This document shows, piece by piece, positions 47,804 to 56,731 of a stretch of 64,000 bases of DNA (positions are counted from its first letter, which is position 1; each line of letters starts with the position of its first letter). The position numbers were made by a program, and so were the translations under genes. Source of the stretch: Halosimplex halophilum (GTDB lineage: Archaea; Halobacteriota; Halobacteria; Halobacteriales; Haloarculaceae); assembly GCF_004698125.1 (NCBI RefSeq), contig NZ_ML214298.1:372001-436000 (forward strand). Direction: 5' to 3'. The notes beneath the pieces are model-generated. The model made no database searches, was not told where the DNA came from, and worked only from the letters and a program-made list of their open reading frames with translations.

Positions 47804-48463
47804 TCAGGCGTCCGGGGCCGCCGTCTCGGCCTCGAACCGGTCGAAGAAGTCCTGCATGAACGCCCAGCGGGACTCGCCGCGGCGGCGGCCGGGTGGCGTG
47901 TACAGCGCGTCCAGTCGCTCGCGCGCCCACTCCCGGAGGAGCGTCAGGTCCGGCACGCCCGCGTCCGCGCCGTCGACCGACCCGGTGTCGATCGCGGCGT
48001 ACTTCTCGCCCGCTCGCCCCGAGCGCTCGCCGACGATGCAGGCGAGGCGGACGAGTCCGACCGCCCCGGCGGCGTCCAGCTTGTCCGCGTCGAACAACAG
48101 CTTCGCCGCCGGGGTCTCCGGGTCCGGAGAACTCGGTCGGATGCTGTGACTCCGGAGGCAGTGGACCACCGCGTCGATCCGCTCGGCGGTCACCCCCTCG
48201 GAGGCCAGGAGGGGCGCGGCCTCGGCGGCCGCCCACTCGCCGTGGTCGTCGATCTCCCCCACCCGCTCCAGCGGTCGGCCGATGTCGTGCAGCCAGGCCG
48301 CCGCGGCGAGGACGCCGCGGTCGGGCGACCGGTCCCACTCGCCGGCGAGTCGCAGCGACAGGTCGCGGACGCGTCTGGCGTGGCAGCCGTCGTGGGCCGG
48401 GAGGGCGTCGTCGTAGTACGGCACCGCCAGCCCGCGGGCGAGGGCGTCGAGTTCCGGGGACAT
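47804..48463 (-). CDS. HD-domain phosphohydrolase
   Basis: A 219-residue YedJ-like HD hydrolase. Metal-binding residues follow the H...HD...D pattern: His in HDGCHARRVRD, HisAsp in AAAWLHDIGRPLE, His in DDHGEWAA and the last Asp in KLLFDADKLDA. It likely acts on nucleotides or other phosphate esters. It is convergent with the EEP gene, 29 bases apart. Confidence 0.92.
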   Translation of the reverse strand: MSPELDALARGLAVPYYDDALPAHDGCHARRVRDLSLRLAGEWDRSPDRGVLAAAAWLHDIGRPLERVGEIDDHGEWAAAEAAPLLASEGVTAERIDAVVHCLRSHSIRPSSPDPETPAAKLLFDADKLDAAGAVGLVRLACIVGERSGRAGEKYAAIDTGSVDGADAGVPDLTLLREWARERLDALYTPPGRRRGESRWAFMQDFFDRFEAETAAPDA

Positions 48464-48569
48464 TACCGAGCGGTCGACGGGCCGACAGAATAGTCATTCC
48501 GGAAGCGAGCGGGGCCACCGTCGGAGCGCCCGGCGCGCTTTTGCCGCTCGGCTCCCTACTATCGGGGAT

Positions 48570-48920
48570 ATGCTACTGGTACGCGGCCACGCGGGCGGGA
48601 CGGCGCTGACGGGGACGCTCTACGAGCGCGGCGAGCGGCCGCCGACCTTCGAGGGCGCGCCCGACGAGGGCGCCCCCTACGTCTGGATCTGCGACGAGTT
48701 CTACGAGGTGGAGTCCGGCGGGCAGGTCCAGCGGATCGACGGCAAAGAGCGCCGCGTCGCCTTCGAGGCGCCGACGACCCGCGGGTTCGAGACGCGCGAC
48801 GCCGCGCTGGCGGCGGCGAAAGAGCACGTCCGCACGCAGTTCGCCCGGCTCGGGCTCCGCGGCGAGGACGTGGAGATCGAGGTCGTCGAGAACCCCGACA
48901 GGGAGCAACCGGACCCGTAG
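48570..48920 (+). CDS. conserved haloarchaeal protein (DUF7113-like)
   Basis: A 116-residue soluble protein. It begins LLVRGHAGGTALTGTLYERG, has a middle strand YVWICDEFYEVESGGQVQRI and a C-terminal helix and strand (AALAAAKEHVRTQFARLGL, EIEVVENPDRE). The pattern suggests a small alpha/beta fold. Function is unknown; the family name is recalled only. Confidence 0.7.
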   Translation: MLLVRGHAGGTALTGTLYERGERPPTFEGAPDEGAPYVWICDEFYEVESGGQVQRIDGKERRVAFEAPTTRGFETRDAALAAAKEHVRTQFARLGLRGEDVEIEVVENPDREQPDP

Positions 48921-48950
48921 CGGTCGGCAACCCGGAGGGCGTCCGTCGCG

Positions 48951-49898
48951 CTACTGGACGTCCGAGGAGGACGCGCGGTTGAGCAGGTAGACGGCGATCC
49001 CGCCCAGGACGATGTCGAGCGCGAGCAGGACGACCACCGCGGGGACGAGCGTGTCCCAGATCCCGCCGAAGCGGGTGACCTCGATGACGGTCATCACGTC
49101 CCGGTCGAGCATCAGCGCGCGGGCGGCGTCGACGCCGTAGGTGATCGGGTTGAAGGTGGCGACGGTCTGGATCCAGCCGGGCATCGCCGACAGCGGCAGG
49201 AACGCCGTCGAGACGAACAGGAGGGGGAACTGCAGGAGGTTCGCGCCGATGATCGTCGACTCCTGGTCTTTCGTGACGACGGCGAAGATGTTCGACAGCG
49301 CGATGAACCACAGCGAGAAGAGGATCCCGATCAGGACGATCCCGACGGCGCCGACGAACCCGGTGGCGACGCTGGCGCCGAGGACGGTCCCGAGCGCGAG
49401 GATGATGGCGATCTGGACGACGATGCGGAGGATCTCGGCGGCGGTCTTGCCGAGGAACATCGCCGAGCGGCTCATCGGCATCACGAGCGTCTTCTCGAAG
49501 AGTCCCTCCTCCATGTCGTTGACGAGGCCGATGCCCGACCCGGCGGCGGCCGCCAGCGACACCTGCATCGCGATGGCCGGCAGCAGGAACGTCTCGTAGG
49601 TGATCCCGCCGGCCGAGCCGCCGCTGAGCGCGCCCGTGGCGACCTGGCCGAACACCTGGGTAAACAGGACGAGGAAGATGATCGGCTGGACGAGCGACCC
49701 GACGACGACGAACGGGTTGCGGACCGCCTTCAGGTTCCAGCGGACGAAGTTCACCCAGAAGTCGCCCAGGAAGGAGTTGCCCGACAGGCGTTCGCCCGCC
49801 GGACGGGCGGTCCCGCCGTCGGTGCGAACCTCGGCCGCGTCGTCGGCGCGGCCGCCGTCGGCTCGCACGCTGTCGTTCCCGGCCGTGTCGTCGCTCAT
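48951..49898 (-). CDS. ABC-2 type export permease
   Basis: A 315-residue permease of the drug/multidrug (DrrB-like) ABC-2 family. A polar N-terminal 40 residues precede six helices. The family landmarks are VRNPFVVVGSLVQPIIFLVL, EEGLFEKTLVMPMSRSAMFL and PLLFVSTAFLPLSAMPGWIQ. It starts at an ATG overlapping the stop of the ATPase gene by four bases, so the two subunits are coupled. The substrate could be a lipid, drug or polysaccharide precursor. Confidence 0.93.
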   Translation of the reverse strand: MSDDTAGNDSVRADGGRADDAAEVRTDGGTARPAGERLSGNSFLGDFWVNFVRWNLKAVRNPFVVVGSLVQPIIFLVLFTQVFGQVATGALSGGSAGGITYETFLLPAIAMQVSLAAAAGSGIGLVNDMEEGLFEKTLVMPMSRSAMFLGKTAAEILRIVVQIAIILALGTVLGASVATGFVGAVGIVLIGILFSLWFIALSNIFAVVTKDQESTIIGANLLQFPLLFVSTAFLPLSAMPGWIQTVATFNPITYGVDAARALMLDRDVMTVIEVTRFGGIWDTLVPAVVVLLALDIVLGGIAVYLLNRASSSDVQ

Positions 49899-50986
49899 TC
49901 GGCGGTCACCTCCGGGCCGGTCACGTCCGCCGAGTCGGCCGACCGGTCCTCCGAGTCGAGCTCCTCGCCGGTGATCGCGAGGAACACGTCGTCCAGCGTC
50001 GGCGCGCGGATGTTGAAGCCGGTCACCGTGATCCCGGCGTCCCGGAGCGCGACCAGCAGGTCGGTCCCGTGTTCGCGGGCCCGCTCCGCGGTGACGCTGA
50101 TGCCGTCGTCGGTCACCGCCACGTCCGCGTCGGCGTCGAACACGTCGCCGGTGCGGGCGATCTCGGCGGCGCGCTCGCGGGCGTCGGCGGCGCTCCCGTC
50201 CCCGGTCGCGTCGACCGCCTCGCCCTCGACCTCCACGTCGAGGATCTCCCCGCCGACGCGCCGTTTCAGTTCCATGGGCGACCCGGTGGCGACGATCTCC
50301 CCGTCGAGGATGACCGAGAGGCGGTCGCAGAGGTGGTCGGCCTCCTCCAGGTACTGCGTGGTCAGGAAGAGGGTCGTCCCGCGCTCGTTGATGCGCTCGA
50401 AGTACTCCCAGAGGCGGTTCCGGGCTTTCGGGTCCAGCCCCGTCGTCGGCTCGTCGAGGAACACCAGCGGCGGGCTGTGGACCAGCGCCGTCGCGGCGTC
50501 CAGTCGCTTCTTCATCCCGCCGGAGAACTCGCCGGCCCGCTTGTCGCCCACGTCGGCCAGGTCGACCAGGTCGAGCAGTTCGTCGATGCGGTCGGCCCGC
50601 TCGCTCTTGGGCACGCCGTAGGCCCGCGCGGCGAAACGGATGTTCTCGCGGGCCGTGAGCTCCTCGTCGACGCTGGTCTCCTGGGCCATGTAGCCGATGG
50701 TCTCGCGGACCCGGCGGGCCTCGCTCCGCACGTCGTAGCCGTTGACGGTGATAGAGCCGCCGGTCGGCGAGAGGAGGGTCGCGAAGGTCTTGATCGTCGT
50801 CGTCTTCCCGGCGCCGTTGGGGCCGAGGAAGCCGAAGAACTCGCCTTTCGGGACCGTCAGATCGATCCCCTTGACCGCCTCGGTCCCGTCGGCGTAGGTC
50901 ACCTCCACGCCGCTCGCTTCGATGGCGTTCCCACCGCCGCCGTTCCCGGCGGTCCCACCGTCCGGTCGTGGCTTCCGTTCTCTCAC
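49895..50986 (-). CDS. ABC-2 type export ATPase (DrrA-like)
   Basis: A 363-residue nucleotide-binding subunit. Walker A GFLGPNGAGKTTTIK, Q-loop YMAQETSVDEELTARENI, signature EFSGGMKKRLDAA and Walker B PLVFLDEPTTGLDPKARN are all intact, followed by a DrrA-type C-terminal domain (IRAPTLDDVFLAITGEEL). It starts at a GTG (50986); the first 20 residues are Gly/Pro-rich. It forms an operon with the downstream permease by a four-base overlap. Confidence 0.94.
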   Translation of the reverse strand: MRERKPRPDGGTAGNGGGGNAIEASGVEVTYADGTEAVKGIDLTVPKGEFFGFLGPNGAGKTTTIKTFATLLSPTGGSITVNGYDVRSEARRVRETIGYMAQETSVDEELTARENIRFAARAYGVPKSERADRIDELLDLVDLADVGDKRAGEFSGGMKKRLDAATALVHSPPLVFLDEPTTGLDPKARNRLWEYFERINERGTTLFLTTQYLEEADHLCDRLSVILDGEIVATGSPMELKRRVGGEILDVEVEGEAVDATGDGSAADARERAAEIARTGDVFDADADVAVTDDGISVTAERAREHGTDLLVALRDAGITVTGFNIRAPTLDDVFLAITGEELDSEDRSADSADVTGPEVTAE

Positions 50987-51023
50987 GGGCGTCCGTAACG
51001 GCCACGCCCCCGTAGCCCTGGCC

Positions 51024-51734
51024 CTAATCCATTCGGGGTTTTATATTGGTGTCGGCGCGACGGAACTGCGCGACGAGGTGGCCCTGGGCGCGGCGCAGCC
51101 GCTCGGAGCAGGAGGCGGGGGCGACGCCGAGTTCGTCGGCCACGTCGGCGGTCGAGGCCGTCCGCGGCACGTCGAAGTACCCCATCTCGTGGGCGGTCAC
51201 CAGCGCCTCGCGCTGGGGTTCGGTCATCCCCGGCGGCCGCGCCGAATCGCCGTCGACCGCGCCGAAGGGGCCCGGTTCCTCGGCCTCCTCGCCGTCGACC
51301 GCGACGAGGCGGTCGAGGCGGAAGGTGTGGTCGTTGGCGCGGCAGAACTCGCGGAAGGCGTCGAACTCCTCGCGGTCGGCGAACCACCGGCGCTCCGTCC
51401 AGCCGTCGGGTTCGACCGTCACGCGGTCGGGGATCGACTTGTTGTTCGCGAGCGTCTCCAGGCCCTCCGGGGGCCCGCCGGTGGGGCGACACTGGTAGCG
51501 CCGGGTATCGCCGTCGGCGACGACCAGCGAGTGGTCCGTGACGGAGTCGGCCTCGGCGAAGGCGGCCTCGACGGCCTCGCGGTCGGCGCCGACCGTCCGC
51601 ACCAGGAACTCCGGCGGCCCCGACGGCTGGCCCTGCACCGCCTCGAACTCGACGGTCGCCGCCGGCACGCCCGCCGCCACGTCCACCAGCGGGAGCGCGT
51701 CGCCGGTCAGTCGAAACTCAGCGATCAGTCCCAT
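51024..51734 (-). CDS. Bat-type helix-turn-helix transcriptional regulator
   Basis: A 236-residue protein with an N-terminal haloarchaeal bacterio-opsin-activator (BAT/GAF-like) domain beginning GLIAEFRLTGDALPLVDVAA. The C-terminal HTH_10 domain has TEPQREALVTAHEMGYFDVP, STADVADELGVAPASCSERL and RRAQGHLVAQF. Regulators of this class respond to small molecules or redox and often control nearby genes. The ABC-2 exporter downstream on the same strand, 38 bases away, is the obvious candidate target or operon partner. Confidence 0.92.
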   Translation of the reverse strand: MGLIAEFRLTGDALPLVDVAAGVPAATVEFEAVQGQPSGPPEFLVRTVGADREAVEAAFAEADSVTDHSLVVADGDTRRYQCRPTGGPPEGLETLANNKSIPDRVTVEPDGWTERRWFADREEFDAFREFCRANDHTFRLDRLVAVDGEEAEEPGPFGAVDGDSARPPGMTEPQREALVTAHEMGYFDVPRTASTADVADELGVAPASCSERLRRAQGHLVAQFRRADTNIKPRMD

Positions 51735-51938
51735 GGAACCCGCGAGGGCGCCGAGCGTGTTAACCGCTCGGTCGTCGGGGCGGCCGATCCGTTCGGCCAC
51801 CGGAGTGCCGGTCGATCCGTCCGACGCCTGGACCGCCGGTCCGGACGGGGTCCGGCGGTCCCGCCGCCGGACGGAACGAGTAAAATCGCCGTTTAACCCT
51901 CCAGCGGACCTTTGATACGTCGGTCCGAAGCGGGAGGT

Positions 51939-52310
51939 ATGCGAGCGAACCTGCCCTCCCACGGCGACTCGCCGTTCGCCGACCGCAGTCCCGCCCGCCC
52001 CGCGATCCGCGAAACTCCCCGCAGCGAGGACATCCACCTGCGAAACTACGACAGCGAGTGGGGGTACGACCTCGACGTGACCGTCCGCGGGAGCGGCGAC
52101 GAGCCGGCCTTCGAGTCGCGGTACTACTGCCAGCCCGGCGAGGCGATCGCCGTCGAGAACGTCCTCGCCCCCGGCGAGTACGATGTCGTCGTCGAACTCG
52201 ACAACCGCCGCGCGGTGGCCGCCGAGTGCCGCGTCAGCTCCGCCCCCGACCACACGATCCGCGTCGAGGTCGGCAACGGCACCGTCAGCCTGACCGAAGG
52301 GCTGTACTGA
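51939..52310 (+). CDS. conserved haloarchaeal beta-sandwich-like protein
   Basis: A 123-residue soluble protein. After a disordered start it reads as a series of strands (HLRNYDSEWGYDLDVTVRGS, FESRYYCQPGEAIAVENVLA, EYDVVVELDNRRAVAAECRV, HTIRVEVGNGTVSLTEGLY), as in carboxypeptidase-regulatory or fibronectin-like folds. Two Cys residues lie in opposing strands. It is divergent from the Bat-type regulator. Function is unknown. Confidence 0.7.
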   Translation: MRANLPSHGDSPFADRSPARPAIRETPRSEDIHLRNYDSEWGYDLDVTVRGSGDEPAFESRYYCQPGEAIAVENVLAPGEYDVVVELDNRRAVAAECRVSSAPDHTIRVEVGNGTVSLTEGLY

Positions 52311-52365
52311 CGCCCCCGGTCGCCGCGGTCGGCGCGCCGGACCACACGCCCGCCCGACGCCGCCG

Positions 52366-53145
52366 TCACTCCGCGGGCTCGGTCTCGGCGACGAACAGCC
52401 CCATCGACTTCCCGATCTCCATCGGCCCGTCCGCGAGCCGCTCGGCGGCCGCCTCGGCGAACGCCTCGACCCCCTCGGGCCCCACGCTCTCCAGCGACGC
52501 CGTGTGCGCCACGAGCGGTTCCGGGTCGGGCACGCGGAGATACGTCTCGCGCTCGTGGCGGCGCATCTCGTTGAAGTGGTCGGCGAGCTGTTCGGCCCCG
52601 TTCTCCAGGGTGAACTGGCCGATGTCGGACGGTTCCCACGCCGTCGTCGCCGCGCGCAGTTCGCGTAGCGCCGCCGCGTTCGACTCGCCGTTGGCGGTCG
52701 CGTACAGCCGCCCGCCGGGTCGCAGGACGCGCCGGATCTCCGGCAGCGCGGCGTCGCGGTCGACGTGATACAGCATGTGGTTGGCGACCACGGCGTCGAC
52801 GCTGTCGTCGGGCAACGGGACCGATTCGGCGGCCGCGGTCCCGAACTCGGCGGCCACCCCGGCCCCGGCGAGCGTCTCGCGGGCGTCGGCGACCATCCCG
52901 GGCGAGAAGTCGGTGAGCAGCAGGTCCCAGCCGGCGGGGACCCGGTCGGCGTTCTCCCGCCAGAGGTCGCCCGTGCCGCAGCCGACCTCCAGCACGTCGG
53001 CGTCGGCCGGGAGGTCGTAGCGGTCGAACACCCAGGGCCACCAGTCGCGGTCGGCCACCTCGTAGTTCTCGTGGAGGGCGATGCGCGCTTCGAGGTTCGC
53101 GCCGTCGGCGTACTGCTCGGCCAGCGCGGCGCGGTCGTCGGTCAT
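52366..53145 (-). CDS. class I SAM-dependent methyltransferase
   Basis: A 259-residue protein with SAM-binding motif I VLEVGCGTGDLWRENADRV, post-I acidic LLLTDFSPGMV, motif II-like SVDAVVANHMLYHV and the RRVLRPGGRLYATANGESN strand typical of small-molecule methyltransferases (UbiE/COQ5-like). The substrate is unknown. The ATG at 53145 begins the conserved part. It is convergent with the previous gene. Confidence 0.9.
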   Translation of the reverse strand: MTDDRAALAEQYADGANLEARIALHENYEVADRDWWPWVFDRYDLPADADVLEVGCGTGDLWRENADRVPAGWDLLLTDFSPGMVADARETLAGAGVAAEFGTAAAESVPLPDDSVDAVVANHMLYHVDRDAALPEIRRVLRPGGRLYATANGESNAAALRELRAATTAWEPSDIGQFTLENGAEQLADHFNEMRRHERETYLRVPDPEPLVAHTASLESVGPEGVEAFAEAAAERLADGPMEIGKSMGLFVAETEPAE

Positions 53146-53217
53146 GGCCGACGAGTGACACGCCACGATCAAAGCGATTTGGGTGCGTCGGGGAGCCAGC
53201 CTTCGCGTGCAGGCCGG

Positions 53218-54219
53218 TTACCCCCGCCCCGCGAACCCGGGGACGGCGATAGGCTCGGGCGCCCCGGGGACGAGCCGTTCGGGCACGAGCCGCGTGAGCG
53301 CGACCATCCCGGCGAGTTCGACCAGCGTCTGCGTGACGACGACCGCCGGCACGAGGGCGTACCGCGGCGGCAGCGCGAGCGCCAGCGGGAGCACGACCAG
53401 CGAGTTCCGCGTCACCGAGGCGAACACGAGCGCGCGGGCCGCGCCGGCGTCCATCCGGACGAGCCCGGCCGCGAGCCGCGCCAGGAGCGGCATCACGACG
53501 AGGAAGGCGACGTAGACCGGGACGACCGCGGCGATCTCCCCGATGGAGTCCCCGACTCGCGGGATCTGGGAGGCGATGACCACCAGGAGCGTCGCGCCCA
53601 TCGCCGGCACGGGGAGCAGCCCCATCGCGTCCCCCCACTGTCGGCCCGCGTCCGAGCGGTCCGCCCACAGCTGGGTCAGCCACGCCAGCGCCAGCGGGGC
53701 CGCGATGAGCGCCAGGAACGCGTCGACGAACGGCCCCCCGCTGATGGCGCCGGCCGCCCGGCCGCCCGTGAACAGCCACAGGTACGCCGGCAACAGCAGG
53801 AACTGGACGACAAGCAGCGCCGGCGTCGTCGCGGTGACCTGCTCGGCGTCGCCCCCCGCCAGGTCGGTGAAGGCGATGACGTAGTCGACACAGGGAGTCA
53901 GCAGCACCATGAACACGCCGACGCGGACGACCGGGTCCTGCGGGAGCAGCCGGGTGAGCCCGTAGACGACGACCGGGACGACGAGGAAGTTCATCGCGAG
54001 CGCGGTCCCCACGAACCGGGCGTCGGTGAACGCCGCTCGGAACCTGGTGAAGGGGATTTCGAGGAAGGTGACGTACAGCAGCACCGCCAGCACGGGGGTG
54101 ATCGCCCGCTCGAACAGCGGCGCGGCCGACGGGAGCCCGACGCCGAACCCGACCGCGAGGGCGACGCCGGCGGCGTAGACGGCGACCTGGTGGCTCTGGA
54201 GCCAGTCGCTCGCGTCCAT
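53218..54219 (-). CDS. ACR3/BASS-family transporter, possible arsenite exporter
   Basis: A 333-residue transporter with ten hydrophobic helices of the bile acid:sodium symporter/arsenical resistance-3 superfamily. The ACR3-like motif LLTPCVDYVIAFTDLAGGD contains the Cys required in arsenite exporters, and helix 9 has VFASVTRNSLVVLPLALALP. No arsR or arsenate reductase is adjacent, so other anions remain possible. An in-frame GTG directly upstream of the ATG at 54219 is an alternative start. Confidence 0.85.
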   Translation of the reverse strand: MDASDWLQSHQVAVYAAGVALAVGFGVGLPSAAPLFERAITPVLAVLLYVTFLEIPFTRFRAAFTDARFVGTALAMNFLVVPVVVYGLTRLLPQDPVVRVGVFMVLLTPCVDYVIAFTDLAGGDAEQVTATTPALLVVQFLLLPAYLWLFTGGRAAGAISGGPFVDAFLALIAAPLALAWLTQLWADRSDAGRQWGDAMGLLPVPAMGATLLVVIASQIPRVGDSIGEIAAVVPVYVAFLVVMPLLARLAAGLVRMDAGAARALVFASVTRNSLVVLPLALALPPRYALVPAVVVTQTLVELAGMVALTRLVPERLVPGAPEPIAVPGFAGRG

Positions 54220-54290
54220 CACGGCGAGGTTCGGGCGGCCGGGCTATACGGCTGGTGGTCCGATCGGAGATCGATGTCAGTCCGGACGCG

Positions 54291-55547
54291 CTACACCAGC
54301 TCCTCGACGTCGACGCCCCAGCGCTTGTCGTCGTACTCGCGGTGGCGGTCGCTGCCGAGTTCGCGCTCGATACGTCGGCGCAGCTGCTCGTTGGCCTGGC
54401 GGTCGATGTGGGCGAGTTCGTCGGCCTTCGCGACCGCCAGCGGCGGCCCCTGCTCGCCGGCCACGTCGTGGAGCACCTGCATCCGAAGCGCCCGGCGGGT
54501 CTCCGCGTCCTCGGTGAACGCGTAGGGCGCCTCGACGCGGTAACAGAGGTCGTCGCGCGGGTCGTACAGCACGAAGAAGGTGACCTCGTAGGCCTCGGGA
54601 TCGAGTTCGCGGTCGATGCCGAGCGCGTCGCCGGCGGCGGCCATCACGCGGTCGGTGCCGACCCGCGAGCGGAACCAGCCCGTCGCCGTGAGGGCGTCGG
54701 TCTTCAGCTCCCCCCGGTCGTCGCGGCGGGCGAGCACCCGCCCGAAGAAGGCGTTGTCGTTGGCCCAGGGGGCGTTGGTCCTCTCGCGGACCACGCGGGT
54801 GATGGCCTTGGCGGTGCTGTTCTTGATGAACCCTATCAGGGGAACTTCGCGCTCGACGAACCGCTCGACGAGGCGGACGTAGTTCTCGACCACGTCGCGG
54901 GGTCGCTCGTCCTCGACGAGCAGATCCGCGAGTTCGGTGTCGCGTTCGGCCCACTTCAGCAGGCCCGTGGGGTACAGCGGGCCGTCGAGCACGAGGAGGT
55001 CGTCGACGATCTCGGCCTGCTGGCGGGCGTGTTCGCTCTCGGCGAGATAGAGGGCGAGCGCGTGGACGACGTTCTGCTCGTAGCGGTCGACGCGGGGGGC
55101 GTGCAGCGCCCGCTCGCGGACGTAGCCCTCGTCGTGCATCGTCCAGTCCTCCTGGCCGATGCGGTAGGTGTCGTCGTTGGAGTGGGCGGTCATCACGATG
55201 GTCCGCGCGCGGTGCAGTTCCAGGTCCGAGGGCACGGCGGCCATCGCGGCCTGGGACACGTCGAGGACGAGCCCGTTCTTGAACGTGGTGGGGTTGATCG
55301 TCCCCGAGTCCAGCCCGTGCTGGGTGGGGAACGGCGACTCACGGAGCGCGATATCGTCGACCGGGACTTTCTCGCGGCGCTGCTCGCCGATCGGTTCGAC
55401 GACGGCCTCGCCGTCGCGGTAGAGGGGGTCGAGGAACTCGGCCCACACCGTCTCGGCGGCGTCCTGGTGGTCGTCCTCGTCGACGCCCTCGCTGACGCGG
55501 CCGGCGAGGCGGGCGATCCCGTCGACGTGGACCGGGTCCAGCGTCAT
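54291..55547 (-). CDS. nurA: DNA double-strand break repair nuclease NurA
   Basis: A 418-residue haloarchaeal NurA. The RNase H-like nuclease core begins with the metal Asp in NGLVLDVSQAAMAAVPSDLE and continues with RARTIVMTAHSNDD, DDLLVLDGPLYPTGLL (second Asp), IGFIKNSTAKAITR and the C-terminal VEAPYAFTED. NurA works with the HerA translocase to resect broken DNA ends. HerA is not in this window. The ATG at 55547 overlaps the stop of the upstream DUF7522-type gene by four bases, so the two are made together. Confidence 0.9.
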   Translation of the reverse strand: MTLDPVHVDGIARLAGRVSEGVDEDDHQDAAETVWAEFLDPLYRDGEAVVEPIGEQRREKVPVDDIALRESPFPTQHGLDSGTINPTTFKNGLVLDVSQAAMAAVPSDLELHRARTIVMTAHSNDDTYRIGQEDWTMHDEGYVRERALHAPRVDRYEQNVVHALALYLAESEHARQQAEIVDDLLVLDGPLYPTGLLKWAERDTELADLLVEDERPRDVVENYVRLVERFVEREVPLIGFIKNSTAKAITRVVRERTNAPWANDNAFFGRVLARRDDRGELKTDALTATGWFRSRVGTDRVMAAAGDALGIDRELDPEAYEVTFFVLYDPRDDLCYRVEAPYAFTEDAETRRALRMQVLHDVAGEQGPPLAVAKADELAHIDRQANEQLRRRIERELGSDRHREYDDKRWGVDVEELV

Positions 55548-55936
55548 TCCGCGGTTGGGTCCTCGGCGAGCATCTTCTCGATGGCGTCGGCGATCTCCTC
55601 GTAGGACTGCATCTGGAGGCCGTCGGTGGTGATGAGCACGCCGCGGCGCTCGCCGGTCACCCGGAGGAGGTAGCCGTTCTCGAACGCCCGGATCGTGTAG
55701 CGGTACTCGCCCAGTTCCGAGGACTGGTAGGCGTTGCGCGTGTCGCGGAAGCCGCGCCACTCGTGGCCGACGAAGGTGTCCAGGTCGGCGTCCCGCTCCA
55801 GGTCCTCCCGCAGGTACAGCTGTTCGAAGTCCGACCGCGTGAAGAAGGTCACCGACCGGAGGCTGTCGCCGGTGGCGGTCCGGGCCGTCGTCACGATCTG
55901 GTCGGCGAGGTCGTCCGACAGCAGTTGCGCGTCCAT
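55544..55936 (-). CDS. DUF7522-type conserved protein, cotranslated with nurA
   Basis: A 130-residue soluble protein with the same plan as the protein at 30451-30816: TATGDSLRSVTFFTRSDFEQ, LYLREDLERDADLDTFVGHE, YTIRAFENGYLLRVTGERRG and a C-terminal helix EEIADAIEKML. No catalytic motif. Its end overlaps the nurA start by four bases. This is the firmest functional link: it may assist or regulate NurA, or simply share its promoter. Confidence 0.8.
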   Translation of the reverse strand: MDAQLLSDDLADQIVTTARTATGDSLRSVTFFTRSDFEQLYLREDLERDADLDTFVGHEWRGFRDTRNAYQSSELGEYRYTIRAFENGYLLRVTGERRGVLITTDGLQMQSYEEIADAIEKMLAEDPTAE

Positions 55937-56033
55937 GCCCTAGCGATGGGCGGGCCACTCACAATAAGTTTCCGCGGGACCGGGCGGTCGCTCGCGCCCG
56001 AGGTCGCTCCGCCGGCCACGGCCGGGCGAGCGC

Positions 56034-56606
56034 CTACACCAGCTGTTCGCCCGCTAGCGCCCGGCGGGCCAGCCGCAGCCGTTCGCGCAGTTCGTCGGCC
56101 GTCATGCTCGGCTCGTCGCTGGCCGCGAGCTGTTCGGGCGTCCAGAACCGCGCCCGACCGGCGTCGTCACCGGCCTCGATCGTGCCGCTGGTCGAGGCGG
56201 CGTCGACGGCGAACTCCATCCCGACGCAGTGGCGCTGGTCGAAGACGACGTACGTGCTGAGGTCGTACAGCCACAGGTCCTCGGGGTCGACCGTCAGGTT
56301 CGTCTCCTCTTTCAGTTCGACCGCGGCGTGTTCGTCCGGGTCGGCCCCGACCTCGACTTTCCCACCCGGCAGTATCCACCGGCCGTCCGGCCGGGTCACC
56401 AGCAACATCGCGTCGCCGTCCCGCGGCTCCGCCGCACTGCCCTGGCGACTCCCTCCCCCGCTGTCAAGCACCGCGATCCGCGCGCTGGGCGTCGGGTTGT
56501 AGAAGACGTACTCGCCGCAGTCGGTACACCGCTGGCTCGTCGGTTCGTCGACCCCGACCAGCTGCCCCCCGCAGCGGGGACAGTAGTCGGGCGGCTCGTT
56601 GACCAT
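56034..56606 (-). CDS. zinc-ribbon Nudix hydrolase with altered Nudix box
   Basis: A 190-residue protein. An N-terminal zinc ribbon (YCPRCGGQLVG and RCTDCGEYVFYNP), like NADH pyrophosphatases, is followed by a Nudix domain. The Nudix box reads GGKVEVGADPDEHAAVELKE followed by ETNL. The catalytic ELKEE core is kept, but the first Glu is Ala, the conserved Arg is Val and the usual Gly near the end is Asn. Catalysis could be weak or the substrate unusual. The ATG at 56606 starts just before the zinc ribbon. Confidence 0.87.
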   Translation of the reverse strand: MVNEPPDYCPRCGGQLVGVDEPTSQRCTDCGEYVFYNPTPSARIAVLDSGGGSRQGSAAEPRDGDAMLLVTRPDGRWILPGGKVEVGADPDEHAAVELKEETNLTVDPEDLWLYDLSTYVVFDQRHCVGMEFAVDAASTSGTIEAGDDAGRARFWTPEQLAASDEPSMTADELRERLRLARRALAGEQLV

Positions 56607-56731
56607 GTTCTCCGAGCACACGCAACAAACATAGCTGTTTTTACAGTAAACGACCGTGACGGACCGGGGCACCTCCGGGACGAGTCACGCGGACCGACAC
56701 CGACTTGGGTCGGCCGGGCGGACCGGGAGGT

